From: Bacteroidales bacterium | GTDB taxonomy: Bacteria; Bacteroidota; Bacteroidia; Bacteroidales; 4484-276 | DNA length: 64,000 nucleotides | Assembly: GCA_035647615.1 (NCBI GenBank) | Contig: DASRND010000017.1 | Coordinates: 41,770-105,769, forward strand | Reading direction: 5' to 3' | Shown here: positions 43,877 through 52,365 of the stretch, one piece after another | How the letters are laid out: each line of letters starts with the position of its first letter | Numbering within the stretch: the first letter of the stretch is position 1 | Notes under the pieces: generated by a model | The model's database searches: none | What the model was told of the DNA's origin: nothing | What the model saw: only the letters and a program-made list of their open reading frames with translations | Made by a program: the position numbers and the translations under genes

Positions 43877-44659
43877 ATGCGTATCCCCATTTATCAGATA
43901 GATGCTTTCGCAGATAAAGTTTTCAGCGGAAATCCTGCGGCAGTATGTCCACTCCCCCACTGGCCCGATGATGCGCTGATGCAACAAATAGCCAAAGAGA
44001 ACAACCTTTCGGAAACAGCCTTTTTTGTAAAGTCCGGCAACGTTTATCAAATTCGCTGGTTTACGCCCACGGTGGAAGTAGATTTGTGCGGACATGCAAC
44101 ACTGGCTGCGGCACACGTACTTTTTGAACATCTTGGCTTCTCCGGCGACATCCTCTTTTTGACTTCTCGTAGCGGCAATTTGCGTGTTAAAAAACAAGAC
44201 GATATGCTGGTGCTGGATTTTCCGGCAGGGTTTTATGAAGATGTAGAAGCACCAACGATATTAAAAGAAGCGGTGGGCAAATCAGTGCTGTACACTGCTG
44301 AGGCACTCGATTATCTGATGGCTGTTTACGACAATGAGGATTTTATCAGAACTTTACAACCGGATTTTCAGTTTCTCCGCCAGCTTCCTTATCATGCGGT
44401 AATCGTGACTGCGCCGGGAAAAAGCTGCGACTTTGTGTCGCGGATGTTTGCTCCGGCCATTGGCATCGACGAAGACCCGGTGACGGGATCGGCACACACC
44501 ATCCTCACACCCTATTGGTCGAAAAAGCTGGGCAAGGTGCATTTGCTGGCGCGGCAGATATCGGAACGTGGCGGCACGCTCCACTGCAAAATGTCGGGCG
44601 ACCGCGTAGAAATTGGCGGCAAAGCGGTGACCTATCTTACCGGACATATTGAAGTATGA
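43877..44659 (+). CDS. PhzF family isomerase/epimerase-like protein
   Basis: This 260-residue protein of the PhzF/DapF-fold family begins MRIPIYQIDAFADKVFSGNP, with FSGNPAAVCPL as the family signature and the conserved Glu in NNLSETAFF near residue 46. RWFTPTVEVDLCGHATLAAA near residues 63-82 is the second signature. GIDEDPVTGSAHTILTPYW near residue 195 is the third. I start it at the ATG at 43877 because the earlier in-frame codons fall in the promoter. Members are often of unknown substrate, and no phenazine genes are present here. Confidence 0.92.
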   Translation: MRIPIYQIDAFADKVFSGNPAAVCPLPHWPDDALMQQIAKENNLSETAFFVKSGNVYQIRWFTPTVEVDLCGHATLAAAHVLFEHLGFSGDILFLTSRSGNLRVKKQDDMLVLDFPAGFYEDVEAPTILKEAVGKSVLYTAEALDYLMAVYDNEDFIRTLQPDFQFLRQLPYHAVIVTAPGKSCDFVSRMFAPAIGIDEDPVTGSAHTILTPYWSKKLGKVHLLARQISERGGTLHCKMSGDRVEIGGKAVTYLTGHIEV

Positions 44660-44816
44660 TGTAAAGCTCCAAAAAACAATAAGACAAGCTCCAAACAAAT
44701 CTCAATGGCCAGGTTTCGGCTAGTTGGCTTCGACTACGCTCAGCCACCGCAACCAGCTCTACCAGCGGCTATACCAGGGAAATGATCAGCTAAGTTTGAA
44801 ATTTGAAATTTGGAAT
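44660..44816. other. Short repeat-like gap
   Basis: The text at 44725-44755 (ggcttcgactacgctcagcc) is the reverse complement of words found in the menC-menE gap. 44790-44845 carries the AT-rich ggaatttatttgtcttt motif. No gene is present. Confidence 0.4.
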
Positions 44817-46772
44817 TTATTTGTCTTTTGAAATTTGCGAGTTGGAATTTGAAATTTTCTCCTCGCTCCCACTCCACTGCAACGCCATCACCGTAATGTC
44901 GTCGGAAGGGGGCTGGTTTCCGGTGAACTTTTTGAGCTGCTGCATCAAGCCGTGCAGTAGCTCCCGGATATCCGCGGCACCATCGCTGGTCAGCACAAGC
45001 TCCAGATTTTCTTTACTAAAAAAGATATTTTCACTATTTTCGGCATCCGTTACGCCATCGGTGTAAAGCACCAGCTTATCACCCGCATTCATCTGTAATT
45101 TCCCGGTTTTGTAACTCACCTGATCGACCACTCCGAGCGCCGGGCCATGCGTAGCTTTCACCTCATACAATTCGCCTTGCTGCAACAGATACGGATAGTT
45201 GTGGCCTGCGTTGCAAAAGTTTATCGCGCCGGTACGTGTGTCGAGCAAACCTATGAAGAAGGTGGTAAAGACTGCATTTTCATTCTGGCTCACCAAAATG
45301 TCGTTTATTCTACCTACAATCTTACTGAGACTTTGGGTAGCATAAGCTGCCGAGCGAGTGAGCGTGAGCGCAATGGCCATAAACAACGCGGCAGGAATAC
45401 CTTTGCCCGCAACATCGCCCATGGCAAAACAAACGGTATGCTCATTAACATCAAAAAAATCGTAGAAGTCGCCGCCAATTTGAAGGGCAGGCTTTAGTGT
45501 AGCCGCAATGTTGAAATTTCGGTTTTCACAGAAATTAGTAAAGTCGCTGCGCAAATATCCCATTTGTATGTCGTGAGCCACGCGCAGCTCGCCCTCCACC
45601 CGATCTTTGTAACGTTGCGTAGCCATCAGATTTTTGATGTAAGCCTGCAACTCCGTTTGCATGGTTTCAAGCGAATCCTTGAGCACCATCACCTCATCGT
45701 TGGAGGGCACTGCGGGCATTTCCACGGTCAGATTGCCCTGACCAATTTCGCGGGCACTTTGCGAAAGCTGCTGCAACGGACGGGTAAGGCGACGGGTAAT
45801 GAGGAGAATGGTGAAGATTATCAACAAAAAACCGACTATGCCGGTGGCAGTGGTTATAATAGTGGTGAGATAAAGATCGCTAAGCAGGTCACGCTTCGGG
45901 AAAACCACCGCCACCGACCATCCCGTTTGCGCCACGGGCATGTAATAAACCAGTGATTTAAAGTTTTCAAACACCCAATCTATGGTAACAAATCCGCTGT
46001 GCCCGGCCAGCATTTGATCGGCCAGCATCACCAGATCGGGATTGTTGATTTGTTTGGCTGTTTGATAAATATCGTTCTCAAAATTGGCTTCACCTCTTGG
46101 CCGTACCAGCGGTTTACCTTGCTGCGAAAGGATAAAAACATAATCGCGCTGATGCTGTTTTCTTTTTTCTATCACCTCGCGAAGCCAGCTCAGGCGTAGC
46201 TCCACTCCTATCATCCCGCGGATACGGGTGCTATCATCCACACTCAAATATGCCGGCACCAGGTAAGCCACACTAAGCTCATTGCCTCCTGCATTTTTAT
46301 AGGCTTCACTCCAAAATGGTTTATTTTCGGTTTTCAGTCGCATGGCCCATGTGCGGAGTTTTTCAACAAAAGCATTCTCCATCGTGTCGGAATGGGCACC
46401 ATGCTGATAAAAAAGAAAATTCGGCTGGTTGTCTGTTGGTGAAGTTTTGTCGAAATAAACAGCGAAGCCTCCGGGAATACGCTCATTGTTGGTGGTGAGC
46501 AACTGCAACAGGATAGCAATTTCATCGCTGTCAAGCTGATCCTGCGAGAGGTAACCTGCCAAATATTTGGTGGGCAGCTCTACGCGCAAAAGCTCCTGCT
46601 GAATCTCACTGACGATGAGTGCCGAAATATTGCGCGCATCTGTATGGGCATCTTCCAGCAGGTTGGAACGTGTAAACCAAAAATTTATGAATACGATTAT
46701 TATAAAAATAGCCAGCACGATGGCAGAGATGGTATAGGTGAGCCGGGCAGTAAGGCTTCGGTATTTTTTCAT
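44817..46772 (-). CDS. SpoIIE/RsbU-type PP2C phosphatase with sensor and HAMP domains
   Basis: This 651-residue inner-membrane protein has a first membrane helix at about 13-33 and an extracytoplasmic Cache-like sensor at about 34-300 (GYLSQDQLDSDEIAILLQ, IGVELRLSWLREVIEKRK). A second helix lies at about 303-326, a HAMP linker at about 327-380 and a SpoIIE phosphatase domain at about 420-635. The metal-binding motifs are QIGGDFYDFF, FAMGDVAGKGIPAALFMA, VLYTDGVTDAEN and PPSDDITVMAL. Such proteins dephosphorylate anti-anti-sigma factors in partner-switching pathways. No antisigma or STAS partner is in the window. It starts 29 bases after the phosphopantetheinyl transferase gene on the same strand. 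Confidence 0.92.
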   Translation of the reverse strand: MKKYRSLTARLTYTISAIVLAIFIIIVFINFWFTRSNLLEDAHTDARNISALIVSEIQQELLRVELPTKYLAGYLSQDQLDSDEIAILLQLLTTNNERIPGGFAVYFDKTSPTDNQPNFLFYQHGAHSDTMENAFVEKLRTWAMRLKTENKPFWSEAYKNAGGNELSVAYLVPAYLSVDDSTRIRGMIGVELRLSWLREVIEKRKQHQRDYVFILSQQGKPLVRPRGEANFENDIYQTAKQINNPDLVMLADQMLAGHSGFVTIDWVFENFKSLVYYMPVAQTGWSVAVVFPKRDLLSDLYLTTIITTATGIVGFLLIIFTILLITRRLTRPLQQLSQSAREIGQGNLTVEMPAVPSNDEVMVLKDSLETMQTELQAYIKNLMATQRYKDRVEGELRVAHDIQMGYLRSDFTNFCENRNFNIAATLKPALQIGGDFYDFFDVNEHTVCFAMGDVAGKGIPAALFMAIALTLTRSAAYATQSLSKIVGRINDILVSQNENAVFTTFFIGLLDTRTGAINFCNAGHNYPYLLQQGELYEVKATHGPALGVVDQVSYKTGKLQMNAGDKLVLYTDGVTDAENSENIFFSKENLELVLTSDGAADIRELLHGLMQQLKKFTGNQPPSDDITVMALQWSGSEEKISNSNSQISKDK

Positions 46773-46801
46773 GAATACATTTTTATCAATTTTCTCTTCT
46801 C

Positions 46802-47482
46802 CTACTTCAACAGGGTTTCCAGCGTTATTTTTTGCGCCGAAATCGTTGCGGTGTCCTCAAACCTGCAAACAGCAAGTTTGTAATCATCTTCCAGGTTAAG
46901 TTGGTTCAGGGTCTCGCTCAACTGCTGACCATTGGCGTAAAGCCTGAACTGTTGCTCTTCGTGTCGCACCACAAAAGTATTGAGCGGGCGGGTAAGACCA
47001 GTTCCCAAAGCTTTAAGGTAACTTTCTTTAAGCGTCCAAAGATCGAAAAAAAACGATCGCTGTAATTCCGGAGGCTGAGAGATGAGTTGCGCATATTCTT
47101 CTTTGGCAAAAAAACGCCGGGCTACGGCTAGATTCACATCCCTCACCTTTTCCACATCAACACCCACAGGCGCTTCCGACAGCGCCACCACCACCCATTG
47201 GCCACTATGCGACACATTGAAATGTATTTCGGGATGCTTGTCGAAAACAGGTTTCCCGATGGGAAGTTTTTCTACTGTCAATTGATTGGCGGGCAAACTG
47301 TACATATTTCCTGCCGCCCACTGGAGCAACATCCTGCCCAAAACCTTACGCTGAAACACTGCCCGATGGCCGTATCGCCAGGGTGCCGGTCGCCGTGATG
47401 GCTCCAACGCCTGCAACAACGCCGGTTCCGCTTTGTTAAAAACACCTTCATCAGGCAGCATTATGGCATACACTTCAGTCAT
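46802..47482 (-). CDS. 4'-Phosphopantetheinyl transferase (Sfp-type)
   Basis: This 226-residue Sfp-type transferase moves the phosphopantetheine arm from CoA onto acyl or peptidyl carrier proteins. The three hallmarks are FNVSHSGQWVVVAL near residue 92, VGVDVEKVRDV near residue 108 (metal-binding Asp and Glu) and FFDLWTLKESYLKALGTGL near residue 148. No carrier protein, PKS or NRPS gene is in the window, so it probably serves fatty-acid ACP or a remote pathway. The gene precedes the SpoIIE-type phosphatase and may share its transcript. Confidence 0.9.
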   Translation of the reverse strand: MTEVYAIMLPDEGVFNKAEPALLQALEPSRRPAPWRYGHRAVFQRKVLGRMLLQWAAGNMYSLPANQLTVEKLPIGKPVFDKHPEIHFNVSHSGQWVVVALSEAPVGVDVEKVRDVNLAVARRFFAKEEYAQLISQPPELQRSFFFDLWTLKESYLKALGTGLTRPLNTFVVRHEEQQFRLYANGQQLSETLNQLNLEDDYKLAVCRFEDTATISAQKITLETLLK

Positions 47483-47581
47483 CTCTTCTATTTTTTACAA
47501 ATAAAGAAAAGGTTTGTTTATCCTTCCCGTTTATTATAATCAAAAATCATTGTCGTCCGGTAAAAAAATCCTTACTAAAAA

Positions 47582-47750
47582 AGATTCTTCGCTTCATTCC
47601 GAAACCTCAGGATTTCTTCAACATAACGATATGACAAAACCATTTCACAGCCCTAAAGTTGTGGTGTTGATGATTCTATTTTTTTGGAATAGATTTCAAT
47701 CACTTACAGAAACTTGTCATTGTAGTCCCAATATTTCGGGAAAGAATCTA
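47582..47750. repeat. Copy of a dispersed intergenic repeat
   Basis: The segment with ataacgatatgacaaaacc, then ctaaagttgtggtgttgatg and ggaatagatttcaatca, matches the reverse complement of 58668-58854 over most of its length; that copy carries an extra insertion. The remaining gap (47483-47910) holds a false 86-codon frame and a -7 element near 47868. Confidence 0.7.
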
Positions 47751-47867
47751 TCGTTAACCAAACAGTTGTATTAAATAAATTAAAAGACAACACACGAATC
47801 CGGGCATTCAGCAGTTAATAAAATGCTAAATCCGAGAAGGTGAACCGAAAAGATTTCTTTTTTATTC

Positions 47868-47875
47868 TACATTTG
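47868..47875 (+). promoter_or_regulatory. Probable -7 promoter element of the third serine hydrolase gene
   Basis: TACATTTG matches TAnnTTTG, 35 bases before the ATG at 47911. No clear -33 element is seen. Confidence 0.4.
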
Positions 47876-47910
47876 CAGCCAAATGCTTTAGGGGACAAAG
47901 TTTTATTATA

Positions 47911-49068
47911 ATGAATCTGAGATTTCTAATCCTGTTTTTTGTATTTGTATTAGCCAGCTATAATGCGCCTACCAACCAAAACGTGGCGCCCGACAGCAAG
48001 CCGCTAACCATACCCGATACCCCCCCGCCACTTCCTGCGTCTTCAATCAGCAAAATAGATTCGCTGGTGGATCGGGTTCTGAGGCGCAACCGTTTTAACG
48101 GTTCGGCACTGGTGGCTGTGGATGGTTATCCTGTAGCAGAATACTGCCATGGCTTCGCCAATCTCGACACCAAAGACACCCTGGACGGCAACACCGTTTT
48201 TCAGATTGCCTCTGTGAGCAAAAGTTTTACAGCACTCTCGGCACTCATTCTCTACGAACGCGGCCAAATCGATTTGAACGCACCAGTAGTGAATTATATC
48301 CCCGAATTTCCCTATCCTAAAGTCACGATAAAACACCTGATGCAGCACACCTCAGGATTACAGAACTACATGTATTTTGTTGATAATTATTGGCCCGAAG
48401 AGCAACCCCTCACCAACGAAGATGTGCTGCAACTGCTCATCGATCACAATCCAAACCGCGACTGCTGGCCGGGACAACGACATATTTACAGCAACACCGG
48501 CTATGCCATGCTCGCACTGGTGGTAGAGCGTGTATCAGGCAAGCGTTTTTATGAATTTGTACGCGACGAAATTTTCGATCCGCTGGGAATGAACAGCACC
48601 TTTGCCTGGAACGCAACAGATACTCAAACATGCCGCATGGCCATTGGCTATGCCGGAAGGTATCGCCGTGGCCGCCACAATCACAGCCCTCTCGACGAAG
48701 TATTGGGCGATAAGAGCATCTACAGCACCACCCGCGATCTGCTCAAATATGACCAGGCATTGTATTCTTCTTTGCTTGTAAGCGACACCACCCTGCAGCA
48801 AGCCTTCTGCCCTACCGTTACCCGCCGTGGACGCTCCTACAACTATGGCTTTGGCTGGCGCCTGAAAGAAATGAACGGCCACCGCGTAATTTATCACAAC
48901 GGCCTCTGGAACGGTTTTACCTCAAGCCTCACACGTATTCCCGACGAGCGCATCACAGTGATACTGCTCAACAACACCAACGCACAGGTATCGTCGCTGG
49001 TAGAGCAGCTTTACCGTATCATCAGCTGCGAAATAAAACCGCAAACATTACTTGCAAGTAAAAAGTGA
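47911..49068 (+). CDS. Class C beta-lactamase-related serine hydrolase
   Basis: This 385-residue exported serine hydrolase has a signal sequence (MNLRFLILFFVFVLASYNAP) without a lipobox Cys. SxxK is ASVSKSFTAL near residues 100-108, with YSNTGYAML near residue 194 as the Tyr motif and YHNGLWNGFTS near residue 328 as the third motif. The domain fills the whole mature protein with no C-terminal extension, unlike the 29649-31169 homologue. The substrate is unknown. A small terminator hairpin follows. Confidence 0.88.
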   Translation: MNLRFLILFFVFVLASYNAPTNQNVAPDSKPLTIPDTPPPLPASSISKIDSLVDRVLRRNRFNGSALVAVDGYPVAEYCHGFANLDTKDTLDGNTVFQIASVSKSFTALSALILYERGQIDLNAPVVNYIPEFPYPKVTIKHLMQHTSGLQNYMYFVDNYWPEEQPLTNEDVLQLLIDHNPNRDCWPGQRHIYSNTGYAMLALVVERVSGKRFYEFVRDEIFDPLGMNSTFAWNATDTQTCRMAIGYAGRYRRGRHNHSPLDEVLGDKSIYSTTRDLLKYDQALYSSLLVSDTTLQQAFCPTVTRRGRSYNYGFGWRLKEMNGHRVIYHNGLWNGFTSSLTRIPDERITVILLNNTNAQVSSLVEQLYRIISCEIKPQTLLASKK

Positions 49069-49083
49069 AAATATTAGGTGTAA

Positions 49084-49115
49084 AGATTAATCAAAGAAAT
49101 AATCTTTATTTTTGT
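49084..49115 (+). terminator. Probable terminator after the serine hydrolase gene, overlapping the next promoter
   Basis: AAAGATTA (49084-49091) pairs with TAATCTTT (49102-49109), followed by ATTTTT. The T-run is also part of a TATTTTTG -7 element of the next gene. The AT-only stem makes it a weak terminator. Confidence 0.5.
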
Positions 49116-49116
49116 G
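49109..49116 (+). promoter_or_regulatory. Probable -7 promoter element of the universal stress protein gene
   Basis: TATTTTTG matches TAnnTTTG, 44 bases before the ATG at 49161. It shares bases with the preceding terminator hairpin and its T-run. Confidence 0.4.
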
Positions 49117-49160
49117 CCTCATCAACCGAACAATTGCAAAACATATAAAAACAAAACATT

Positions 49161-50000
49161 ATGATTGAAAACATGAACAAACTCGTTTTGGTGCCGACAG
49201 ATTTTACCCCTGTTGGTGACAATGCCATTAGTCAGGCCGCCGAAGCTGCCCGTTTTTTAGGGTATAAAGTGGTTGTGCTTCACGTAATCGATAAGACCAC
49301 CAAAGCGCAGCTAAAGAAAGAAAGCCTTGATGAGACCTCGGTAGAAGACAAACTGCAAGCTATCGTCGACGACCTCAAATTAAACTATGGTGTCGAAGCT
49401 GAAGGAGTGACACGTGAAGGCAACATTTTTACCACCATCAGCGACGTAGCCAAAGAGCTTGGCGCCAACATACTTTATCTGGGAACCCATGGCAAGGTAG
49501 GCATGCAGCACCTCACGGGCAGTTATGCACTCAAAGTAGTTACCAGCTCACCGGCGCCGGTAATTGTGGTGCAAAAACGTTCTTTCAACGAAGGTTATCG
49601 CCATATCGTCCTACCTATCACCAGCGATTCGGGACCCTGGGAAAAAACAAAATGGGCAGCACATATTGCCAAGCAATTCCGCTCCGAAATTCACATCTAC
49701 CAGATGAATGGGCGCGAGATTGATGAAGCCGTAAATCAAATCACTGAATTTTTTGATAAAAATGATGTGAAATACACCGTACGCGAAGCAGCAAAAAACA
49801 CCAACTTTGCCAAGCAGATCACCGATTATGCCACCAGCAACAATGCTGACATGGTGATGATTATGACCGACCCCGACCAAAGTTTCGCAAAGTTTATCCT
49901 CGGCTCGTGGGACGAACAGATTATCTTCAACGCAGCACAAATACCTGTGATGTGCATCAACCCACGCAAGCTCAACTGGCAAAAAATTGTTTCTTATTAA
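49161..50000 (+). CDS. Universal stress protein, tandem UspA domains
   Basis: This 279-residue protein has two UspA-fold halves. The first, about residues 5-140, opens NKLVLVPTDFTPVGDNAISQ and carries the nucleotide-binding loop LGTHGKVGMQHLTGSYALKV (G-x2-G-x9-G-S) near residue 110. The second, about 150-275, starts RHIVLPITSDSGPWEKTKWA and has a degenerate loop (IMTDPDQSFAKFILGSWDEQ). Double-domain Usp proteins of this kind in Bacteroidota are stress-related and bind ATP or AMP in one half. A start at ATG 49173 (MNKLVLVP) is equally possible. Confidence 0.92.
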   Translation: MIENMNKLVLVPTDFTPVGDNAISQAAEAARFLGYKVVVLHVIDKTTKAQLKKESLDETSVEDKLQAIVDDLKLNYGVEAEGVTREGNIFTTISDVAKELGANILYLGTHGKVGMQHLTGSYALKVVTSSPAPVIVVQKRSFNEGYRHIVLPITSDSGPWEKTKWAAHIAKQFRSEIHIYQMNGREIDEAVNQITEFFDKNDVKYTVREAAKNTNFAKQITDYATSNNADMVMIMTDPDQSFAKFILGSWDEQIIFNAAQIPVMCINPRKLNWQKIVSY

Positions 50001-50023
50001 GCTCGTCAATAAAAAATTATCAG

Positions 50024-50053
50024 GAGCCGGATCACAAACTTCCGGCTCTTTTT
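50024..50053 (+). terminator. Rho-independent terminator after the universal stress protein gene
   Basis: GAGCCGGA (50024-50031) pairs perfectly with TCCGGCTC (50041-50048) around a nine-base loop, followed by five T. Confidence 0.88.
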
Positions 50054-50086
50054 GGTTTAATCCTTAGCTGACCAATCATTGATGTC

Positions 50087-50677
50087 ATGGATTTTGAAAA
50101 TCTGAAAAAGGATGTTTTACAGATGTTGTCGAAAGAGCTTCGGCCGACGCTCTATTACCACGACATCCACCACACCCTCGACGTGTACTCCTCTGCCAAA
50201 AGACTGGCGCAGCTTGAAGGCATTAGCCCTGATGAAGAACTGCTGATAAAAACCTCTGCGCTGCTCCACGACTCGGGAATGCTGAGAGCTTACGACGGAC
50301 ACGAGATTGCTTCCTGCCAGATTGCCCGCGAAATGTTGCCACAATACGGCTATTCAGAAGATAGCATTGGCCAGGTGTGCCGGATGATTCACACCACGCG
50401 GTTGCCGCAATGTGCCGTCACACTCTCTGAAAAAATTCTCTGCGATGCCGACCTGGACTATCTCGGCAGGGAAGATTATTTTATGATTGCCCAACGACTC
50501 AGGCTCGAGTGGAACATGCAAAATACGCGGGTGACGACCCTCAAAGAGTGGTATGAGCTTCAGGTGAAGTTTCTCGAAGTACACCGCTACTTTACCCACT
50601 CCGCCAAAGTTACCAGAAACGAAGGCAAGCAAAAAAACCTAATCCAGATTAAAGAAATTCTCTCGATTAAATATTAA
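50087..50677 (+). CDS. HD-domain phosphohydrolase-like protein
   Basis: This 196-residue soluble protein of the HD superfamily has the metal-binding pattern H...HD...H..D. YYHDIHHTLDVYSSA at about residues 23-37 holds the first His, SALLHDSGML near residue 60 is the HD pair, and ILCDADLDYLGREDYF near residue 120 holds the last Asp. Such enzymes hydrolyse phosphate esters of nucleotides or signalling molecules. The exact substrate is unknown. It starts its own unit after the strong terminator and may be followed by the glycosyltransferase in the same transcript (57-base gap). Confidence 0.85.
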   Translation: MDFENLKKDVLQMLSKELRPTLYYHDIHHTLDVYSSAKRLAQLEGISPDEELLIKTSALLHDSGMLRAYDGHEIASCQIAREMLPQYGYSEDSIGQVCRMIHTTRLPQCAVTLSEKILCDADLDYLGREDYFMIAQRLRLEWNMQNTRVTTLKEWYELQVKFLEVHRYFTHSAKVTRNEGKQKNLIQIKEILSIKY

Positions 50678-50734
50678 TATGAATCGCATCACAAGCCTGA
50701 TGTCAGGCGCTAGCGACAAACTTTTCCCATCAAC

Positions 50735-52258
50735 ATGACATCCATTAAAACTTCAATAATAAATTATTGGGATCGCCATCCATTGCTTTCCGTAATGTGG
50801 ATTGCTGTATTTCTTCGCCTGGTGGCAGTGATTTTTGCCCGCGGTTGGGGCATGCTCGACGATCATTTTCTGGTGATAGAGATTGCACAGTCGTGGATCG
50901 ACGATGGAAATTTCAACCACTGGCTGCCGTGGGATGCCGAAAACGAAGGCCCAACGGGTCACAGCTTTTTCTACGCCGGCCTGCATTATTATTTCTTCCG
51001 ATTTCTCGAATGGCTTCATCTCACCGACCCGCAGAGCAAAATGCTGGTGGTGCGCGCACTGCATGGCGCCTGGTCGCTGGTTGTAGTTTATCTTGGTTTT
51101 CGCATTGCCCATCGACTGGCCGATGTAAAGGCAGCGCGGCTCACCGGACTGCTGCTGGCGGCTTTCTGGTTTATGCCCTGGATAAGCGTCCGCAATCTGG
51201 TAGAAGTTTTTGCCATCCCTTTTCTCATGATCAGTATCTGGATGCTGATGATTAAAAACGAACACCGGCGGGAGTGGTTATGGATTTTAGCAGCCGGCTT
51301 TGTAGCGGGGATAGCTTTTTCAGTAAGGTTTCAAACCGCGATCTTTGCCGGTGGTCTGGGACTGGTGTTGCTTTGGCGTCGGGAAATCCGGCAGGCACTG
51401 CTCTTCGGAGCAGGCTATTTGGTGGCAATTGCGCTGTTGCAAGGTTTGGTCGATATCATCATTTGGCAACAGCCATTTGCCGAGCTTACCGAATACGTGC
51501 GGTACAACATGACAAACCGCTACGGCTACCTTACCGGCGAATGGTACAAATATCTGGTGGTGCTCATTGGCTTCCTCATTCCACCCGTCAGTATTTTTCT
51601 GCTTATCGGAATGTTCAAACATCCGCGTAAGTACCTGCTGATCCTGCTTCCAACGCTGCTTTTCCTGGCGTTTCACTCGTGGTTTCCCAACAAGCAGGAG
51701 CGGTTTATCATCACCATCATTCCCTTTATCATCACCATCGGAGTACCGGGTTGGCTCGCCATCGTGCGCGACAGTAGCTGGCTTCAGCGCCACCGAAAAT
51801 GGATCAGCGGAAGCTGGATATTTTTCCTGATCATTAATACTCTTTTATTATTTGCGGTAAGCACCATGTATTCCAAAAGGGCGCCGGTGGAAGCGATGAG
51901 TTATCTCAAAAAATATAAAGATATCGAAGCCATCGTAGTGGATAACAGTACGCATGCCAGTGTGCCGCTGATGCCGCAGTTTTATCTGGATCAGTGGGTC
52001 GAAATATATGAAGTTACCACCGTGCATCCTGTCGGGCTGCTACCGCGCAGTATGAGTTTTAAAGATATAGAACCCGACTTCGTCCTATTTATCCGCGACG
52101 AGGAGCTGCCACAACGGCTGGAAGCGATGCGCGAGCTATTTCCTGAACTTGAGTACGAAACCACCGCCGAACCTGGATTTCTGGATAAAATGCTGCACTG
52201 GCTCAACCCACACAACAAAAACGACTGGATTATTATCTACCGGAATATGGGGAAATAA
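50735..52258 (+). CDS. GT22-like (Alg9/mannosyltransferase-type) membrane glycosyltransferase
   Basis: This 507-residue multi-pass membrane protein has about ten to twelve hydrophobic helices and a polar C-terminal region of about 100 residues. The first loop carries the GT-C fold acidic motif GMLDDHFLVIEIAQSW at about residues 36-51. HSWFPNKQERFIITIIPF near residue 308 resembles the H-K-E-x-R-F/I motif of the GT22 family, which uses polyprenyl-phosphate sugars. The preceding arginine loop is SVRFQTAIFAG. It probably adds a mannose-like sugar to a cell-surface lipid or glycan. There are no other glycan genes nearby to define the acceptor. Confidence 0.8.
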   Translation: MTSIKTSIINYWDRHPLLSVMWIAVFLRLVAVIFARGWGMLDDHFLVIEIAQSWIDDGNFNHWLPWDAENEGPTGHSFFYAGLHYYFFRFLEWLHLTDPQSKMLVVRALHGAWSLVVVYLGFRIAHRLADVKAARLTGLLLAAFWFMPWISVRNLVEVFAIPFLMISIWMLMIKNEHRREWLWILAAGFVAGIAFSVRFQTAIFAGGLGLVLLWRREIRQALLFGAGYLVAIALLQGLVDIIIWQQPFAELTEYVRYNMTNRYGYLTGEWYKYLVVLIGFLIPPVSIFLLIGMFKHPRKYLLILLPTLLFLAFHSWFPNKQERFIITIIPFIITIGVPGWLAIVRDSSWLQRHRKWISGSWIFFLIINTLLLFAVSTMYSKRAPVEAMSYLKKYKDIEAIVVDNSTHASVPLMPQFYLDQWVEIYEVTTVHPVGLLPRSMSFKDIEPDFVLFIRDEELPQRLEAMRELFPELEYETTAEPGFLDKMLHWLNPHNKNDWIIIYRNMGK

Positions 52259-52365
52259 TCAAAACAAAATCTATTTTTTCTGCATTTGAAAATTCATTTC
52301 GCTATTTTTATCAAAGAACTAAATAGCCCATTGCCTGTTAGGTCTATTATAAAAAACATTTATTT

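Noticed and set aside
43877..44659. Phenazine biosynthesis gene
   Set aside because: The PhzF fold is shared by many isomerase-like proteins of unknown substrate, and no other phenazine gene is present.
47514..47774. 86-codon frame on the plus strand
   Set aside because: It overlaps a dispersed intergenic repeat, its composition is not protein-like, and there is no promoter or conserved motif.
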